Notes under the pieces: generated by a model
What the model was told of the DNA's origin: nothing
What the model saw: only the letters and a program-made list of their open reading frames with translations
Database searches by the model: none
Assembly (NCBI RefSeq): GCF_949774975.1
Contig: NW_026783597.1
Span: 496,001 to 560,000, forward strand
Length of the DNA: 64,000 nt
Direction: 5' to 3'
DNA from: Lagenorhynchus albirostris
Taxonomy: Eukaryota > Chordata > Mammalia > Artiodactyla > Delphinidae
Shown: positions 37,907-52,120 of the stretch, piece by piece
Position numbering within the stretch: the stretch's first letter is position 1
Layout of the letters: every line of letters begins with the position of its first letter
Made by a program: the position numbers and the translations under genes

Positions 37907-39486
37907 CTACAATGAAGTCTCACTTCCCCCCGGTCAAAAGGGCCATCTGAAAAAAGTGTAAAATCCAGAAAGGCAGGACAGGCCATGGAGAACTGGGAGC
38001 CTTGTTATGCTGATGGGCGGGATGTAAATTGCCAACAGCCACTCGGGAGAAGTGTATGGTGTTTCCTGAAACATCTAAAAAACAAAGCAACAGAGCCTAG
38101 GGCACTTCCACTTATGGTCCTATAGCTTAGGGAAATTAAAATCAAAAAGACACAGCCACCCCAAAGGTTGGGACGGCTCTGTTTACAAGAACCTGGTTTA
38201 CGGTACAAGTTCAATATCGCAGAAAGTGAAAAATGGATAAAGAAGTTGTGGTACTTACGTACAATGCAGTATCACTCAGCAAGGAAATCTATGTCATCAG
38301 GCCCGTAGCAGCATAATGAGTGGATTCAGGTATGATGATTCTAACTGAAATAAGTCACACAGAAAAAGAAACATCATAAGATATCACTAATACACGGAAT
38401 GTAAACTTGGCTACACAGGAACTGAATTACAAAACAGAACAGGGTCTCAAATTTGGAAAACCAACTTATGCTTGCTTAAGGGGAAAGGTGAGTTGGGGTG
38501 CTGCATAAAACCAGAGATTGAAATGAGCACAGATAAAGTTCCTTAAGCCAAATATGGAATAGACAAGAGCTACTCCTTGCTCAACGAAATGGACTCAACA
38601 CCCCATATTAAATGCCTAAGAGTGTACCTGACTAGGAAGTATCTTAAAACCTATGGATTGCTATGTCTCCGAAAGAGAATCAAGCGTGTGTACAGGGGCA
38701 TAAACGCAGCAGTGATAGGACTGGAGAGGTTCGGTGAGCAAATGAAGACCCTTTGAAGTCATATTGCATGGTACCCATTCCACGGGTCTCAACTCTCCAG
38801 GTTTAAGGTATTCTTCCTTCAGCTAAAACATGCATGTGGAACCCAGAGTATGATCAACCGTGTGATCGGGAGACGTGTTCCAATACGTCTCAGTTTTTGT
38901 CCCCTGGTACTCGGGTGCAACATTCCAGACGCTTTACTAACACTCTCCCGACTTGGAGAGTCAGTGCCTTTAACCTTCTGTTTGGCCCAGTTTGCAATTT
39001 CTGCAGAAGATGAACAGGAATAGGCAGAACCAATGACAGACTAGATGGAGGTGTCTGGACGGGCAAATTTAACTCTCATTTCCCACCAGGAAGAGGAATT
39101 AACCAAAGGCTCAGCGTGCCGTGCCGGAACCAGATTAGGGCCTGAAGCCATCCTGCGGTGCTGCGGCCAGCTCACGAGAAAGCGAGTTGAAGAAAGGAGC
39201 TCAGGGGCACTGTAATTCACAAACCTGCAGAGTTATAAATGACAGCTATCGTCCAAAAATATACTGAAGTAAGGCTGCCAAGAGGACTTGAAAGCGGGGC
39301 AGAATTGCAGGAAACCGATTTCAGGAGGTAGACTGGAATTGCATTTAAAGCATAGGAAAAGAGGCAGAACGTCCACAATGATGCACTTGGCCAAAAAGTG
39401 CGTATGCGTTTTTTCCTGAATATATTCAGGAAAAAACGCATACGCCCTTTTTGGCCAACCAAGCAAGCTTGCAAAGGAAATCTGCA
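37907..39486 (+). repeat. Satellite unit 25 (1,580 bp, type A)
   Basis: Type A, near-copy of unit 28. Private 'aaccttctg' near 38974. Palindrome 39387-39458 carries the type A G-to-T change. Confidence 0.95.
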
Positions 39487-41065
39487 CTACAATGAAGTCT
39501 CACTTCCCCCCGGTCAAAAGGGCCATCTGAAAAAAGTGTAAAATCCAGAAAGGCAGGACAGGCCATGGAGAACTGGGAGCCTTGTTATGCTGATGGGCGG
39601 GATGTAATTTGCCAACAGCCACTCGGGAGAAGTGTATGGTGTTTCCTGAAACATCTAAAAAACAAAGCAACAGAGCCTAGGGCACTTCCACTTATGGTCC
39701 TATAGCTTAGGGAAATTAAAATCAAAAGACACAGCCACCCCAAAGGTTGGGACGGCTCTGTTTACAAGAACCTGGTTTACGGTACAAGTTCAATATCGCA
39801 GAAAGTGAAAAATGGATAAAGAAGTTGTGGTACTTACGTACAATGCAGTATCACTCAGCAATGAAATCTATGTCATCAGGCCCGTAGCAGCATAATGAGT
39901 GGATTCAGGTACGATGATTCTAACTGAAATAAGTCACACAGAAAAAGAAACATCATAAGATATCACTAATACACGGAATGTAACCTTGGCTACACAGGAA
40001 CTGAATTACAAAACAGAACAGGGTCTCAAATTTAGAAAACCAACTTATGCTTGCTTAAGGGGAAAGGTGAGTTGGGGTGCTGCATAAAACCAGAGATTGA
40101 AATGAGCACAGATAAAGTTCCTTAAGCCAAATATGGAATAGACAAGAGCTACTCCTTGCTCAACGAAATGGACTCAACACCCCATATTAAATGCCTAAGA
40201 GTGTACCTGACTAGGAAGTATCTTAAAACCTATGGATTGCTATGTGTCTGAAAGAGAATCAAGTGTGTGTACAGGGGCATAAACGCAGCAGTGATAGGAT
40301 TGGAGAGGTTCGGTGAGCAAATGAAGACCCTTTGAAGTCATATTGCATGGTACCCATTCCACGGGTCTCAACTCTCCAGGTTTAAGGTATTCTTCCTTGA
40401 GCTAAAACATGCATGTGGAACCCAGAGTATGATCAACCGTGTGATCGGGAGACGTGTTCCAATACGTCTCAGTTTTCGTCCCCTGGTACTCGGGCGCAAC
40501 ATTCCAGACGCTTTACTAACACTCTCCCGACTTGGAGAGTCAGTGCCTTTAACCTCCTGTTTGGCCCAGTTTGCAATTTCTGCGGAAGATGAACAGGGAT
40601 AGGGAGAACCAATGAGAGACTAGCTGGAGGTGTCTGGACGGGCAAATTTAACTCTCATTTCCCACCAGGAAGAGGAATTAACCAAAGGCTCAGCGTGCCG
40701 TGCCGGAACCAGATTAGGGCCTGAAGCCATCCTGCGGTGTTGCGGCCAGCTCACGAGAAAGCGAGTTGAAGAAAGGAGCTCAGGGGCACTGTAATTCACA
40801 AACCTGCAGAGTTATAAATGACAGCTATCGTCCAAAAATATACTGAAGTAAGGCTGCCAAGAGGACTTGAAAGCGGGGCAGAATTGCAGGAAACCGATTT
40901 CAGGAGGTAGACTGGAATTGCATTTAAAGCATAGGAAAAGAGGCAGAACGTCCACAATGATGCACTTGGCCAAAAAGGGCGTATGCGTTTTTTCCTGAAT
41001 ATATTCAGGAAAAAACGCATACGCCCTTTTTGGCCAACCAAGCAAGCTTGCAAAGGAAATCTGCA
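39487..41065 (+). repeat. Satellite unit 26 (1,579 bp, type B)
   Basis: Type B with 'gatgtaatttgcc' and 'ccttgagctaaaac', both shared with unit 29. Palindrome 40966-41037 is perfect. Confidence 0.95.
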
Positions 41066-42644
41066 CTACAGTGAAGTCTCACTTCCCCCCGGTCAAAAGG
41101 GCCATCTGAAAAAAGTGTAAAATCCAGAAAGGCAGGACAGGCCATGGAGAACTGGGAGCCTTGTTATGCTGATGGGCGGGATGTAAATTGCCAACAGCCA
41201 CTCGGGAGAAGTGTATGGTGTTTCCTGAAACATCTAAAAAACAAAGCAACAGAGCCTAGGGCACTTCCACTTATGGTCCTATAGCTTAGGGAAATTAAAA
41301 TCAAAAGACACAGCCACCCCAAAGGTTGGCACGGCTCTGTTTACAAGAACCTGGTTTACGGTACAAGTTCAATATCGCAGAAAGTGAAAAATGGATAAAG
41401 AAGTTGTGGTACTTACGTACAATGCAGTATCACTCAGCAAGGAAATCTATGTCATCAGGCCCGTAGCAGCATAATGAGTGGATTCAGGTATGATGATTCT
41501 AACTGAAATAAGTCACACAGAAAAAGAAACATCATAAGATATCACTAATACACGGAATGTAAACTTGGCTACACAGGAACTGAATTACAAAACAGAACAG
41601 GGTCTCAAATTTGGAAAACCAACTTATGCTTGCTTAAGGGGAAACGTGAGTTGGGGTGCTGCATAAAACCAGAGATTGAAATGAGCACAGATAAAGTTCC
41701 TTAAGCCAAATATGGAATAGACAAGAGCTACTCCTTGCTCAACGAAATGGACTCAACACCCCATATTAAATGCCTAAGAGTGTACCTGACTAGGAAGTAT
41801 CTTAAAACCTATGGATTGCTATGTCTCCTAAAGAGAATCAAGCGTGTGTACAGGGGCATAAACGCAGCACTGATAGGACTGGAGAGGTTCGGTGAGCAAA
41901 TGAAGACCCTTTGAAGTCATATTGCATGGTACCCATTCCACGGGTCTCAACTCTCCAGGTTTAAGGTATTCTTCCTTTAGCTAAAACATGCATGTGGAAC
42001 CCAGAGTATGATCAACCGTGTGATCGGGAGACGTGTTCCAATATGTCTCAGTTTTCGTCCCCTGGTACTCGGGTGCAACATTCCAGACGCTTTACTAACA
42101 CTCTCCCGACTTGGAGAGTCAGTGCCTTTAACCTCCTGTTTGGCCCAGTTTGCAATTTCTGCGGAAGATGAACAGGAATAGGGAGAACCAATGAGAGACT
42201 AGCTGGAGGTGTCTGGACGGGCAAATTTAACTCTCATTTCCCACCAGGAAGAGGAATTAACCAAAGGCTCAGCGTGCCGTGCCGGAACCAGATTAGGGCC
42301 TGAAGCCATCCTGCGGGGTTGCGGCCAGCTCACGAGAAAGCGAGTTGAAGAAAGGAGCTCAGGGGCACTGTAATTCACAAACCTGCAGAGTTATAAATGA
42401 CAGCTATCGTCCAAAAATATACTGAAGTAAGGCTGCCAAGAGGACTTGAAAGCGGGGCAGAATTGCAGGAAACCGATTTCAGGAGGTAGACTGGAATTGC
42501 ATTTAAAGCATAGGAAAAGAGGCAGAACGTCCACAATGATGCACTTGGCCAAAAAGGGCGTATGCGTTTTTTCCTGAATATATTCAGGAAAAAACGCATA
42601 CGCCCTTTTTGGCCAACCAAGCAAGCTTGCAAAGGAAATCTGCA
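41066..42644 (+). repeat. Satellite unit 27 (1,579 bp, type C variant)
   Basis: Type C left ('ggggaaacgtgag', 'gtctcctaaag') with 'gcagcactgatagg' and 'cctttagctaaaac', as in units 30 and 32. Private 'ttggcacggc' near 41335. Palindrome 42545-42616 is perfect. Confidence 0.95.
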
Positions 42645-44224
42645 CTACAATGAAGTCTCACTTCCCCCCGGTCAAAAGGGCCATCTGAAAAAAGTGTAAA
42701 ATCCAGAAAGGCAGGACAGGCCATGGAGAACTGGGAGCCTTGTTATGCTGATGGGCGGGATGTAAATTGCCAACAGCCACTCGGGAGAAGTGTATGGTGT
42801 TTCCTGAAACATCTAAAAAACAAAGCAACAGAGCCTAGGGCACTTCCACTTATGGTCCTATAGCTTAGGGAAATTAAAATCAAAAAGACACAGCCACCCC
42901 AAAGGTTGGGACGGCTCTGTTTACAAGAACCTGGTTTACGGTACAAGTTCAATATCGCAGAAAGTGAAAAATGGATAAAGAAGTTGTGGTACTTACGTAC
43001 AATGCAGTATCACTCAGCAAGGAAATCTATGTCATCAGGCCCGTAGCAGCATAATGAGTGGATTCAGGTATGATGATTCTAACTGAAATAAGTCACACAG
43101 AAAAAGAAACATCATAAGATATCACTAATACACGGAATGTAAACTTGGCTACACAGGAACTGAATTACAAAACAGAACAGGGTCTCAAATTTGGAAAACC
43201 AACTTATGCTTGCTTAAGGGGAAAGGTGAGTTGGGGTGCTGCATAAAACCAGAGATTGAAATGAGCACAGATAAAGTTCCTTAAGCCAAATATGGAATAG
43301 ACAAGAGCTACTCCTTGCTCAACGAAATGGACTCAACACCCCATATTAAATGCCTAAGAGTGTACCTGACTAGGAAGTATCTTAAAACCTATGGATTGCT
43401 ATGTCTCCGAAAGAGTATCAAGCGTGTGTACAGGGGCATAAACGCAGCAGTGATAGGACTGGAGAGGTTCGGTGAGCAAATGAAGACCCTTTGAAGTCAT
43501 ATTGCATGGTACCCATTCCACGGGTCTCAACTCTCCAGGTTTAAGGTATTCTTCCTTCAGCTAAAACATGCATGTGGAACCCAGAGTATGATCAACCGTG
43601 TGATCGGGAGACGTGTTCCAATACGTCTCAGTTTTTGTCCCCTGGTACTCGGGTGCAACATTCCAGACGCTTTACTAACACTCTCCCGACTTGGAGAGTC
43701 AGTGCCTTTAACCTCCTGTTTGGCCCAGTTTGCAATTTCTGCAGAAGATGAACAGGAATAGGCAGAACCAATGACAGACTAGATGGAGGTGTCTGGACGG
43801 GCAAATTTAACTCTCATTTCCCACCAGGAAGAGGAATTAACCAAAGGCTCAGCGTGCCGTGCCGGAACCAGATTAGGGCCTGAAGCCATCCTGCGGTGCT
43901 GCGGCCAGCTCACGAGAAAGCGAGTTGAAGAAAGGAGCTCAGGGGCACTGTAATTCACAAACCTGCAGAGTTATAAATGACAGCTATCGTCCAAAAATAT
44001 ACTGAAGTAAGGCTGCCAAGAGGACTTGAAAGCGGGGCAGAATTGCAGGAAACCGATTTCAGGAGGTAGACTGGAATTGCATTTAAAGCATAGGAAAAGA
44101 GGCAGAACGTCCACAATGATGCACTTGGCCAAAAAGTGCGTATGCGTTTTTTCCTGAATATATTCAGGAAAAAACGCATACGCCCTTTTTGGCCAACCAA
44201 GCAAGCTTGCAAAGGAAATCTGCA
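42645..44224 (+). repeat. Satellite unit 28 (1,580 bp, type A)
   Basis: Near-copy of unit 25, 4,738 bp upstream. Private 'gaaagagtatcaag' near 43416. Palindrome 44125-44196 carries the type A G-to-T change. Confidence 0.95.
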
Positions 44225-45803
44225 CTACAATGAAGTCTCACTTCCCCCCGGTCAAAAGGGCCATCTGAAAAAAGTGTAAAATCCAGAAAGGCAGGACAGG
44301 CCATGGAGAACTGGGAGCCTTGTTATGCTGATGGGCGGGATGTAATTTGCCAACAGCCACTCGGGAGAAGTGTATGGTGTTTCCTGAAACATCTAAAAAA
44401 CAAAGCAACAGAGCCTAGGGCACTTCCACTTATGGTCCTATAGCTTAGGGAAATTAAAATCAAAAGACACAGCCACCCCAAAGGTTGGGACGGCTCTGTT
44501 TACAAGAACCTGGTTTACGGTACAAGTTCAATATCGCAGAAAGTGAAAAATGGATAAAGAAGTTGTGGTACTTACGTACAATGCAGTATCACTCAGCAAT
44601 GAAATCTATGTCATCAGGCCCGTAGCAGCATAATGAGTGGATTCAGGTACGATGATTCTAACTGAAATAAGTCACACAGAAAAAGAAACATCATAAGATA
44701 TCACTAATACACGGAATGTAACCTTGGCTACACAGGAACTGAATTACAAAACAGAACAGGGTCTCAAATTTAGAAAACCAACTTATGCTTGCTTAAGGGG
44801 AAAGGTGAGTTGGGGTGCTGCATAAAACCAGAGATTGAAATGAGCACAGATAAAGTTCCTTAAGCCAAATATGGAATAGACAAGAGCTACTCCTTGCTCA
44901 ACGAAATGGACTCAACACCCCATATTAAATGCCTAAGAGTGTACCTGACTAGGAAGTATCTTAAAACCTATGGATTGCTATGTGTCTGAAAGAGAATCAA
45001 GTGTGTGTACAGGGGCATAAACGCAGCAGTGATAGGATTGGAGAGGTTCGGTGAGCAAATGAAGACCCTTTGAAGTCATATTGCATGGTACCCATTCCAC
45101 GGGTCTCAACTCTCCAGGTTTAAGGTATTCTTCCTTGAGCTAAAACATGCATGTGGAACCCAGAGTATGATCAACCGTGTGATCGGGAGACGTGTTCCAA
45201 TACGTCTCAGTTTTCGTCCCCTGGTACTCGGGCGCAACATTCCAGACGCTTTACTAACACTCTCCCGACTTGGAGAGTCAGTGCCTTTAACCTCCTGTTT
45301 GGCCCAGTTTGCAATTTCTGCGGAAGATGAACAGGGATAGGGAGAACCAATGAGAGACTAGCTGGAGGTGTCTGGACGGGCAAATTTAACTCTCATTTCC
45401 CACCAGGAAGAGGAATTAACCAAAGGCTCAGCGTGCCGTGCCGGAACCAGATTAGGGCCTGAAGCCATCCTGCGGTGTTGCGGCCAGCTCACGAGAAAGC
45501 GAGTTGAAGAAAGGAGCTCAGGGGCACTGTAATTCACAAACCTGCAGAGTTATAAATGACAGCTATCGTCCAAAAATATACTGAAGTAAGGCTGCCAAGA
45601 GGACTTGAAAGCGGGGCAGAATTGCAGGAAACCGATTTCAGGAGGTAGACTGGAATTGCATTTAAAGCATAGGAAAAGAGGCAGAACGTCCACAATGATG
45701 CACTTGGCCAAAAAGGGCGTATGCGTTTTTTCCTGAATATATTCAGGAAAAAACGCATACGCCCTTTTTGGCCAACCAAGCAAGCTTGCAAAGGAAATCT
45801 GCA
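44225..45803 (+). repeat. Satellite unit 29 (1,579 bp, type B)
   Basis: Near-copy of unit 26 with the same 'gatgtaatttgcc' and 'ccttgagctaaaac'. Palindrome 45704-45775 is perfect. Confidence 0.95.
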
Positions 45804-47382
45804 CTACAGTGAAGTCTCACTTCCCCCCGGTCAAAAGGGCCATCTGAAAAAAGTGTAAAATCCAGAAAGGCAGGACAGGCCATGGAGAACTGGGAGCCTT
45901 GTTATGCTGATGGGCGGGATGTAAATTGCCAACAGCCACTCGGGAGAAGTGTATGGTGTTTCCTGAAACATCTAAAAAACAAAGCAACAGAGCCTAGGGC
46001 ACTTCCACTTATGGTCCTATAGCTTAGGGAAATTAAAATCAAAAGACACAGCCACCCCAAAGGTTGGGACGGCTCTGTTTACAAGAACCTGGTTTACGGT
46101 ACAAGTTCAATATCGCAGAAAGTGAAAAATGGATAAAGAAGTTGTGGTACTTACGTACAATGCAGTATCACTCAGCAAGGAAATCTATGTCATCAGGCCC
46201 GTAGCAGCATAATGAGTGGATTCAGGTATGATGATTCTAACTGAAATAAGTCACACAGAAAAAGAAACATCATAAGATATCACTAATACACGGAATGTAA
46301 ACTTGGCTACACAGGAACTGAATTACAAAACAGAACAGGGTCTCAAATTTGGAAAACCAACTTATGCTTGCTTAAGGGGAAACGTGAGTTGGGGTGCTGC
46401 ATAAAACCAGAGATTGAAATGAGCACAGATAAAGTTCCTTAAGCCAAATATGGAATAGACAAGAGCTACTCCTTGCTCAACGAAATGGACTCAACACCCC
46501 ATATTAAATGCCTAAGAGTGTACCTGACTAGGAAGTATCTTAAAACCTATGGATTGCTATGTCTCCTAAAGAGAATCAAGCGTGTGTACAGGGGCATAAA
46601 CGCAGCACTGATAGGACTGGAGAGGTTCGGTGAGCAAATGAAGACCCTTTGAAGTCATATTGCATGGTACCCATTCCACGGGTCTCAACTCTCCAGGTTT
46701 AAGGTATTCTTCCTTTAGCTAAAACATGCATGTGGAACCCAGAGTATGATCAACCGTGTGATCGGGAGACGTGTTCCAATATGTCTCAGTTTTCGTCCCC
46801 TGGTACTCGGGTGCAACATTCCAGACGCTTTACTAACACTCTCCCGACTTGGAGAGTCAGTGCCTTTAACCTCCTGTTTGGCCCAGTTTGCAATTTCTGC
46901 GGAAGATGAACAGGAATAGGGAGAACCAATGAGAGACTAGCTGGAGGTGTCTGGACGGGCAAATTTAACTCTCATTTCCCACCAGGAAGAGGAATTAACC
47001 AAAGGCTCAGCGTGCCGTGCCGGAACCAGATTAGGGCCTGAAGCCATCCTGCGGGGTTGCGGCCAGCTCACGAGAAAGCGAGTTGAAGAAAGGAGCTCAG
47101 GGGCACTGTAATTCACAAACCTGCAGAGTTATAAATGACAGCTATCGTCCAAAAATATACTGAAGTAAGGCTGCCAAGAGGACTTGAAAGCGGGGCAGAA
47201 TTGCAGGAAACCGATTTCAGGAGGTAGACTGGAATTGCATTTAAAGCATAGGAAAAGAGGCAGAACGTCCACAATGATGCACTTGGCCAAAAAGGGCGTA
47301 TGCGTTTTTTCCTGAATATATTCAGGAAAAAACGCATACGCCCTTTTTGGCCAACCAAGCAAGCTTGCAAAGGAAATCTGCA
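45804..47382 (+). repeat. Satellite unit 30 (1,579 bp, type C variant)
   Basis: Near-copy of unit 27 ('tacagtgaag', 'gcagcactgatagg', 'cctttagctaaaac') without its private 'ttggcacggc'. Palindrome 47283-47354 is perfect. Confidence 0.95.
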
Positions 47383-48962
47383 CTACAATGAAGTCTCACT
47401 TCCCCCCGGTCAAAAGGGCCATCTGAAAAAAGTGTAAAATCCAGAAAGGCAGGACAGGCCATGGAGAACTGGGAGCCTTGTTATGCTGATGGGCGGGATG
47501 TAAATTGCCAACAGCCACTCGGGAGAAGTGTATGGTGTTTCCTGAAACATCTAAAAAACAAAGCAACAGAGCCTAGGGCACTTCCACTTATGGTCCTATA
47601 GCTTAGGGAAATTAAAATCAAAAAGACACAGCCACCCCAAAGGTTGGGACGGCTCTGTTTACAAGAACCTGGTTTACGGTACAAGTTCAATATCGCAGAA
47701 AGTGAAAAATGGATAAAGAAGTTGTGGTACTTACGTACAATGCAGTATCACTCAGAAATGAAATCTATGTCATCAGGCCCGTAGCAGAATAATGAGTGGA
47801 TTCAGGTACGATGATTCTAACTGAAATAAGTCACACAGGAAAAGAAACATCATAAGATATCACTAATACACGGAATGTAAACTTGGCTACACAGGAACTG
47901 AATTACAAAACAGAACAGGGTCTCAAATTTAGAAAACCAACTTATGCTTGCTTAAGGGGAAAGGTGAGTTGGGGTGCTGCATAAAACCAGAGATTGAAAT
48001 GAGCACAGATAAAGTTCCTTAAGCCAAATATGGAATAGACAAGAGCTACTCCTTGCTCAACGAAATGGACTCAACACCCCATATTAAATGCCTAAGAGTG
48101 TACCTGACTAGGAAGTATCTTAAAACCTATGGATTGCTATGTGTCTGAAAGAGAATCAAGTGTGTGTACAGGGGCATAAACGCAGCAGTGATAGGATTGG
48201 AGAGGTTCGGTGAGCAAATGAAGACCCTTTGAAGTCATATTGCATGGTACCCATTCCACGGGTCTCAACTCTCCAGGTTTAAGGTATTCTTCCTTCAGCT
48301 AAAACATGCATGTGGAACCCAGAGTATGATCAACCGTGTGATCGGGAGACGTGTTCCAATACGTCTCAGTTTTCGTCCCCTGGTACTCGGGCGCAACATT
48401 CCAGACGCTTTACTAACACTCTCCCGACTTGGAGAGTCAGTGCCTTTAACCTCCTGTTTGGCCCAGTTTGCAATTTCTGCGGAAGATGAACAGGGATAGG
48501 GAGAACCAATGAGAGACTAGCTGGAGGTGTCTGGACGGGCAAATTTAACTCTCATTTCCCACCAGGAAGAGGAATTAACCAAAGGCTCAGCGTGCCGTGC
48601 CGGAACCAGATTAGGGCCTGAAGCCATCCTGCGGTGTTGCGGCCAGCTCACGAGAAAGCGAGTTGAAGAAAGGAGCTCAGGGGCACTGTAATTCACAAAC
48701 CTGCAGAGTTATAAATGACAGCTATCGTCCAAAAATATACTGAAGTAAGGCTGCCAAGAGGACTTGAAAGCGGGGCAGAATTGCAGGAAACCGATTTCAG
48801 GAGGTAGACTGGAATTGCATTTAAAGCATAGGAAAAGAGGCAGAACGTCCACAATGATGCACTTGGCCAAAAAGGGCGTATGCGTTTTTTCCTGAATATA
48901 TTCAGGAAAAAACGCATACGCCCTTTTTGGCCAACCAAGCAAGCTTGCAAAGGAAATCTGCA
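47383..48962 (+). repeat. Satellite unit 31 (1,580 bp, B-like with five-A tract)
   Basis: Holds the trimer's five-A position but has the B word 'gctatgtgtctgaaag' and new marks 'cactcagaaatg' and 'gcagaataatg', shared with unit 34. Palindrome 48863-48934 is perfect. Confidence 0.95.
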
Positions 48963-50541
48963 CTACAATGAAGTCTCACTTCCCCCCGGTCAAAAGGGCC
49001 ATCTGAAAAAAGTGTAAAATCCAGAAAGGCAGGACAGGCCATGGAGAACTGGGAGCCTTGTTATGCTGATGGGCGGGATGTAAATTGCCAACAGCCACTC
49101 GGGAGAAGTGTATGGTGTTTCCTGAAACATCTAAAAAACAAAGCAACAGAGCCTAGGGCACTTCCACTTATGGTCCTATAGCTTAGGGAAATTAAAATCA
49201 AAAGACACAGCCACCCCAAAGGTTGGGACGGCTCTGTTTACAAGAACCTGGTTTACGGTACAAGTTCAATATCGCAGAAAGTGAAAAATGGATAAAGAAG
49301 TTGTGGTACTTACGTACAATGCAGTATCACTCAGCAAGGAAATCTATGTCATCAGGCCCGTAGCAGCATAATGAGTGGATTCAGGTATGATGATTCTAAC
49401 TGAAATAAGTCACACAGAAAAAGAAACATCATAAGATATCACTAATACACGGAATGTAAACTTGGCTACACAGGAACTGAATTACAAAACAGAACAGGGT
49501 CTCAAATTTGGAAAACCAACTTATGCTTGCTTAAGGGGAAAGGTGAGTTGGGGTGCTGCATAAAACCAGAGATTGAAATGAGCACAGATAAAGTTCCTTA
49601 AGCCAAATATGGAATAGACAAGAGCTACTCCTTGCTCAACGAAATGGACTCAACACCCCATATTAAATGCCTAAGAGTGTACCTGACTAGGAAGTATCTT
49701 AAAACCTATGGATTGCTATGTCTCCTAAAGAGAATCAAGCGTGTGTACAGGGGCATAAACGCAGCACTGATAGGACTGGAGAGGTTCGGTGAGCAAATGA
49801 AGACCCTTTGAAGTCATATTGCATGGTACCCATTCCACGGGTCTCAACTCTCCAGGTTTAAGGTATTCTTCCTTTAGCTAAAACATGCATGTGGAACCCA
49901 GAGTATGATCAACCGTGTGATCGGGAGACGTGTTCCAATATGTCTCAGTTTTCGTCCCCTGGTACTCGGGTGCAACATTCCAGACGCTTTACTAACACTC
50001 TCCCGACTTGGAGAGTCAGTGCCTTTAACCTCCTGTTTGGCCCAGTTTGCAATTTCTGCGGAAGATGAACAGGAATAGGGAGAACCAATGAGAGACTAGC
50101 TGGAGGTGTCTGGACGGGCAAATTTAACTCTCATTTCCCACCAGGAAGAGGAATTAACTAAAGGCTCAGCGTGCCGTGCCGGAACCAGATTAGGGCCTGA
50201 AGCCATCCTGCGGGGTTGCGGCCAGCTCACAAGAAAGCGAGTTGAAGAAAGGAGCTCAGGGGCACTGTAATTCACAAACCTGCAGAGTTATAAATGACAG
50301 CTATCGTCCAAAAATATACTGAAGTAAGGCTGCCAAGAGGACTTGAAAGCGGGGCAGAATTGCAGGAAACCGATTTCAGGAGGTAGACTGGAATTGCATT
50401 TAAAGCATAGGAAAAGAGGCAGAACGTCCACAATGATGCACTTGGCCAAAAAGGGCGTATGCGTTTTTTCCTGAATATATTCAGGATAAAACGCATACGC
50501 ACTTTTTGGCCAACCAAGCAAGGTTGCAAAGGAAATCTGCA
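48963..50541 (+). repeat. Satellite unit 32 (1,579 bp, type C variant)
   Basis: Shares 'gcagcactgatagg' and 'cctttagctaaaac' with units 27 and 30. Palindrome 50442-50513 has two right-arm changes ('caggataaaacg', 'cgcacttttt'). The adjacent HindIII site is lost ('gcaaggttgc'). Confidence 0.95.
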
Positions 50542-52120
50542 CTACAATGAAGTCTCACTTCCCACCGGTCAAAAGGGCCATCTGAAAAAAGTGTAAAATC
50601 CAGAAAGGCAGGACAGGCCATGGAGAACTGGGAGCCTTGTTATGCTGATGGGCGGGATGTAAATTGCCAACAGCCACTCGGGAGAAGTGTATGGTGTTTC
50701 CTGAAACATCTAAAAAACAAAGCAACAGAGCCTAGGGCACTTCCACTTATGGTCCTATAGCTTAGGGAAATTAAAATCAAAAGACACAGCCACCCCAAAG
50801 GTTGGGACGGCTCTGTTTACAAGAACCTGGTTTACGGTACAAGTTCAATATCGCAGAAAGTGAAAAATGGATAAAGAAGTTGTGGTACTTACGTACAATG
50901 CAATATCACTCAGCAATGAAATCTATGTCATCAGGCCCGTAGCAGAATAATGAGTGGATTCAGGTACGATGATTCTAACTGAAATAAGTCACACAGAAAA
51001 AGAAACATCATAAGATATCACTAATACACGGAATGTAAACTTGGCTACACAGGAACTGAATTACAAAACAGAACAGGGTCTCTAATTTAGAAACCCAACT
51101 TATGCTTGCTTAAGGGGAAAGGTGAGTTGGGGTGCTGCATAAAACCAGAGATTGAAATGAGCACAGATAAAGTTCCTTAAGCCAAATATGGAATAGACAA
51201 GAGCTACTCCTTGCTCAACGAAATGGACTCAACACCCCATATTAAATGCCTAAGAGTGTACCTGACTAGGAAGTATCTTAAAACCTATGGATTGCTATGT
51301 CTCCGAAAGTGAATCAAGTGTGTGTACAGGGGCATAAACGCAGCAGTGATAGGATTGGAGAGGTTCGGTGAGCAACTGAAGACCCTTTGAAGTCATATTG
51401 CATGGTACCCATTCCACGGGTCTCAACTCTCCAGGTTTAAGGTATTCTTCCTTCAGCTAAAACATGCATGTGGAACCCAGAGTATGATCAACCGTGTGAT
51501 CGGGAGACGTGTTCCAATATGTCTCAGTTTTCGTCCCCTGGTACTCGGGTGCAACATTCCAGACGCTTTACTAACACTCTCCCGACTTGGAGAGTCAGTG
51601 CCTTTAACCTCCTGTTTGGCCCAGTTTGCAATTTCTGCGGAAGATGAACAGGAATAGGGAGAACCAATGACAGACTAGCTGGAGGTGTCTGGACGGGCAA
51701 ATTTAACTCTCATTTCCCACCAGGAAGAGGAATTAACCAAAGGCTCAGCGTGCCGTGCCGGAACCAGATTAGGGCCTGAAGCCATCCTGCGGTGTTGCGG
51801 CCAGCTCACGAGAAAGCGAGTTGAAGAAAGGAGCTCAGGGGCACTGTAATTCACAAACCTGCAGAGTTATAAATGACAGCTATCGTCCAAAAATATACTG
51901 AAGTAAGGCTGCCAAGAGGACTTGAAAGCGGGGCAGAATTGCAGGAAACCGATTTCAGGAGGTAGACTGGAATTGCATTTAAAGCATAGGAAAAGAGGCA
52001 GAACGTCCACAATGATGCACTTGGCCAAAAAGGGCGTATGCGTTTTTTCCTGAATATATTCAGGAAAAAACGCATACGCCCTTTTTGGCCAACCAAGCAA
52101 GCTTGCAAAGGAAATCTGCA
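50542..52120 (+). repeat. Satellite unit 33 (1,579 bp)
   Basis: Marked by 'cttcccaccgg', 'gcaatatcac', 'gcagaataatg', 'tctaatttagaaaccc', 'gaaagtgaatc' and 'gcaactgaag'. Palindrome 52021-52092 is perfect. Confidence 0.95.

Larger units (their letters stand above)
37907..42644 (+). repeat. 4,738-bp higher-order repeat (A-B-C), copy 1
   Basis: Units 25, 26 and 27. Shared private marks with the next trimer include 'gatgtaatttgcc', 'ccttgagctaaaac', 'gcagcactgatagg' and 'cctttagctaaaac'. Confidence 0.9.
42645..47382 (+). repeat. 4,738-bp higher-order repeat (A-B-C), copy 2
   Basis: Units 28, 29 and 30. It has the same length as copy 1, with about three differences seen (near 38974, 41335 and 43416), so the duplication is recent, or conversion is active. 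Confidence 0.9.
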
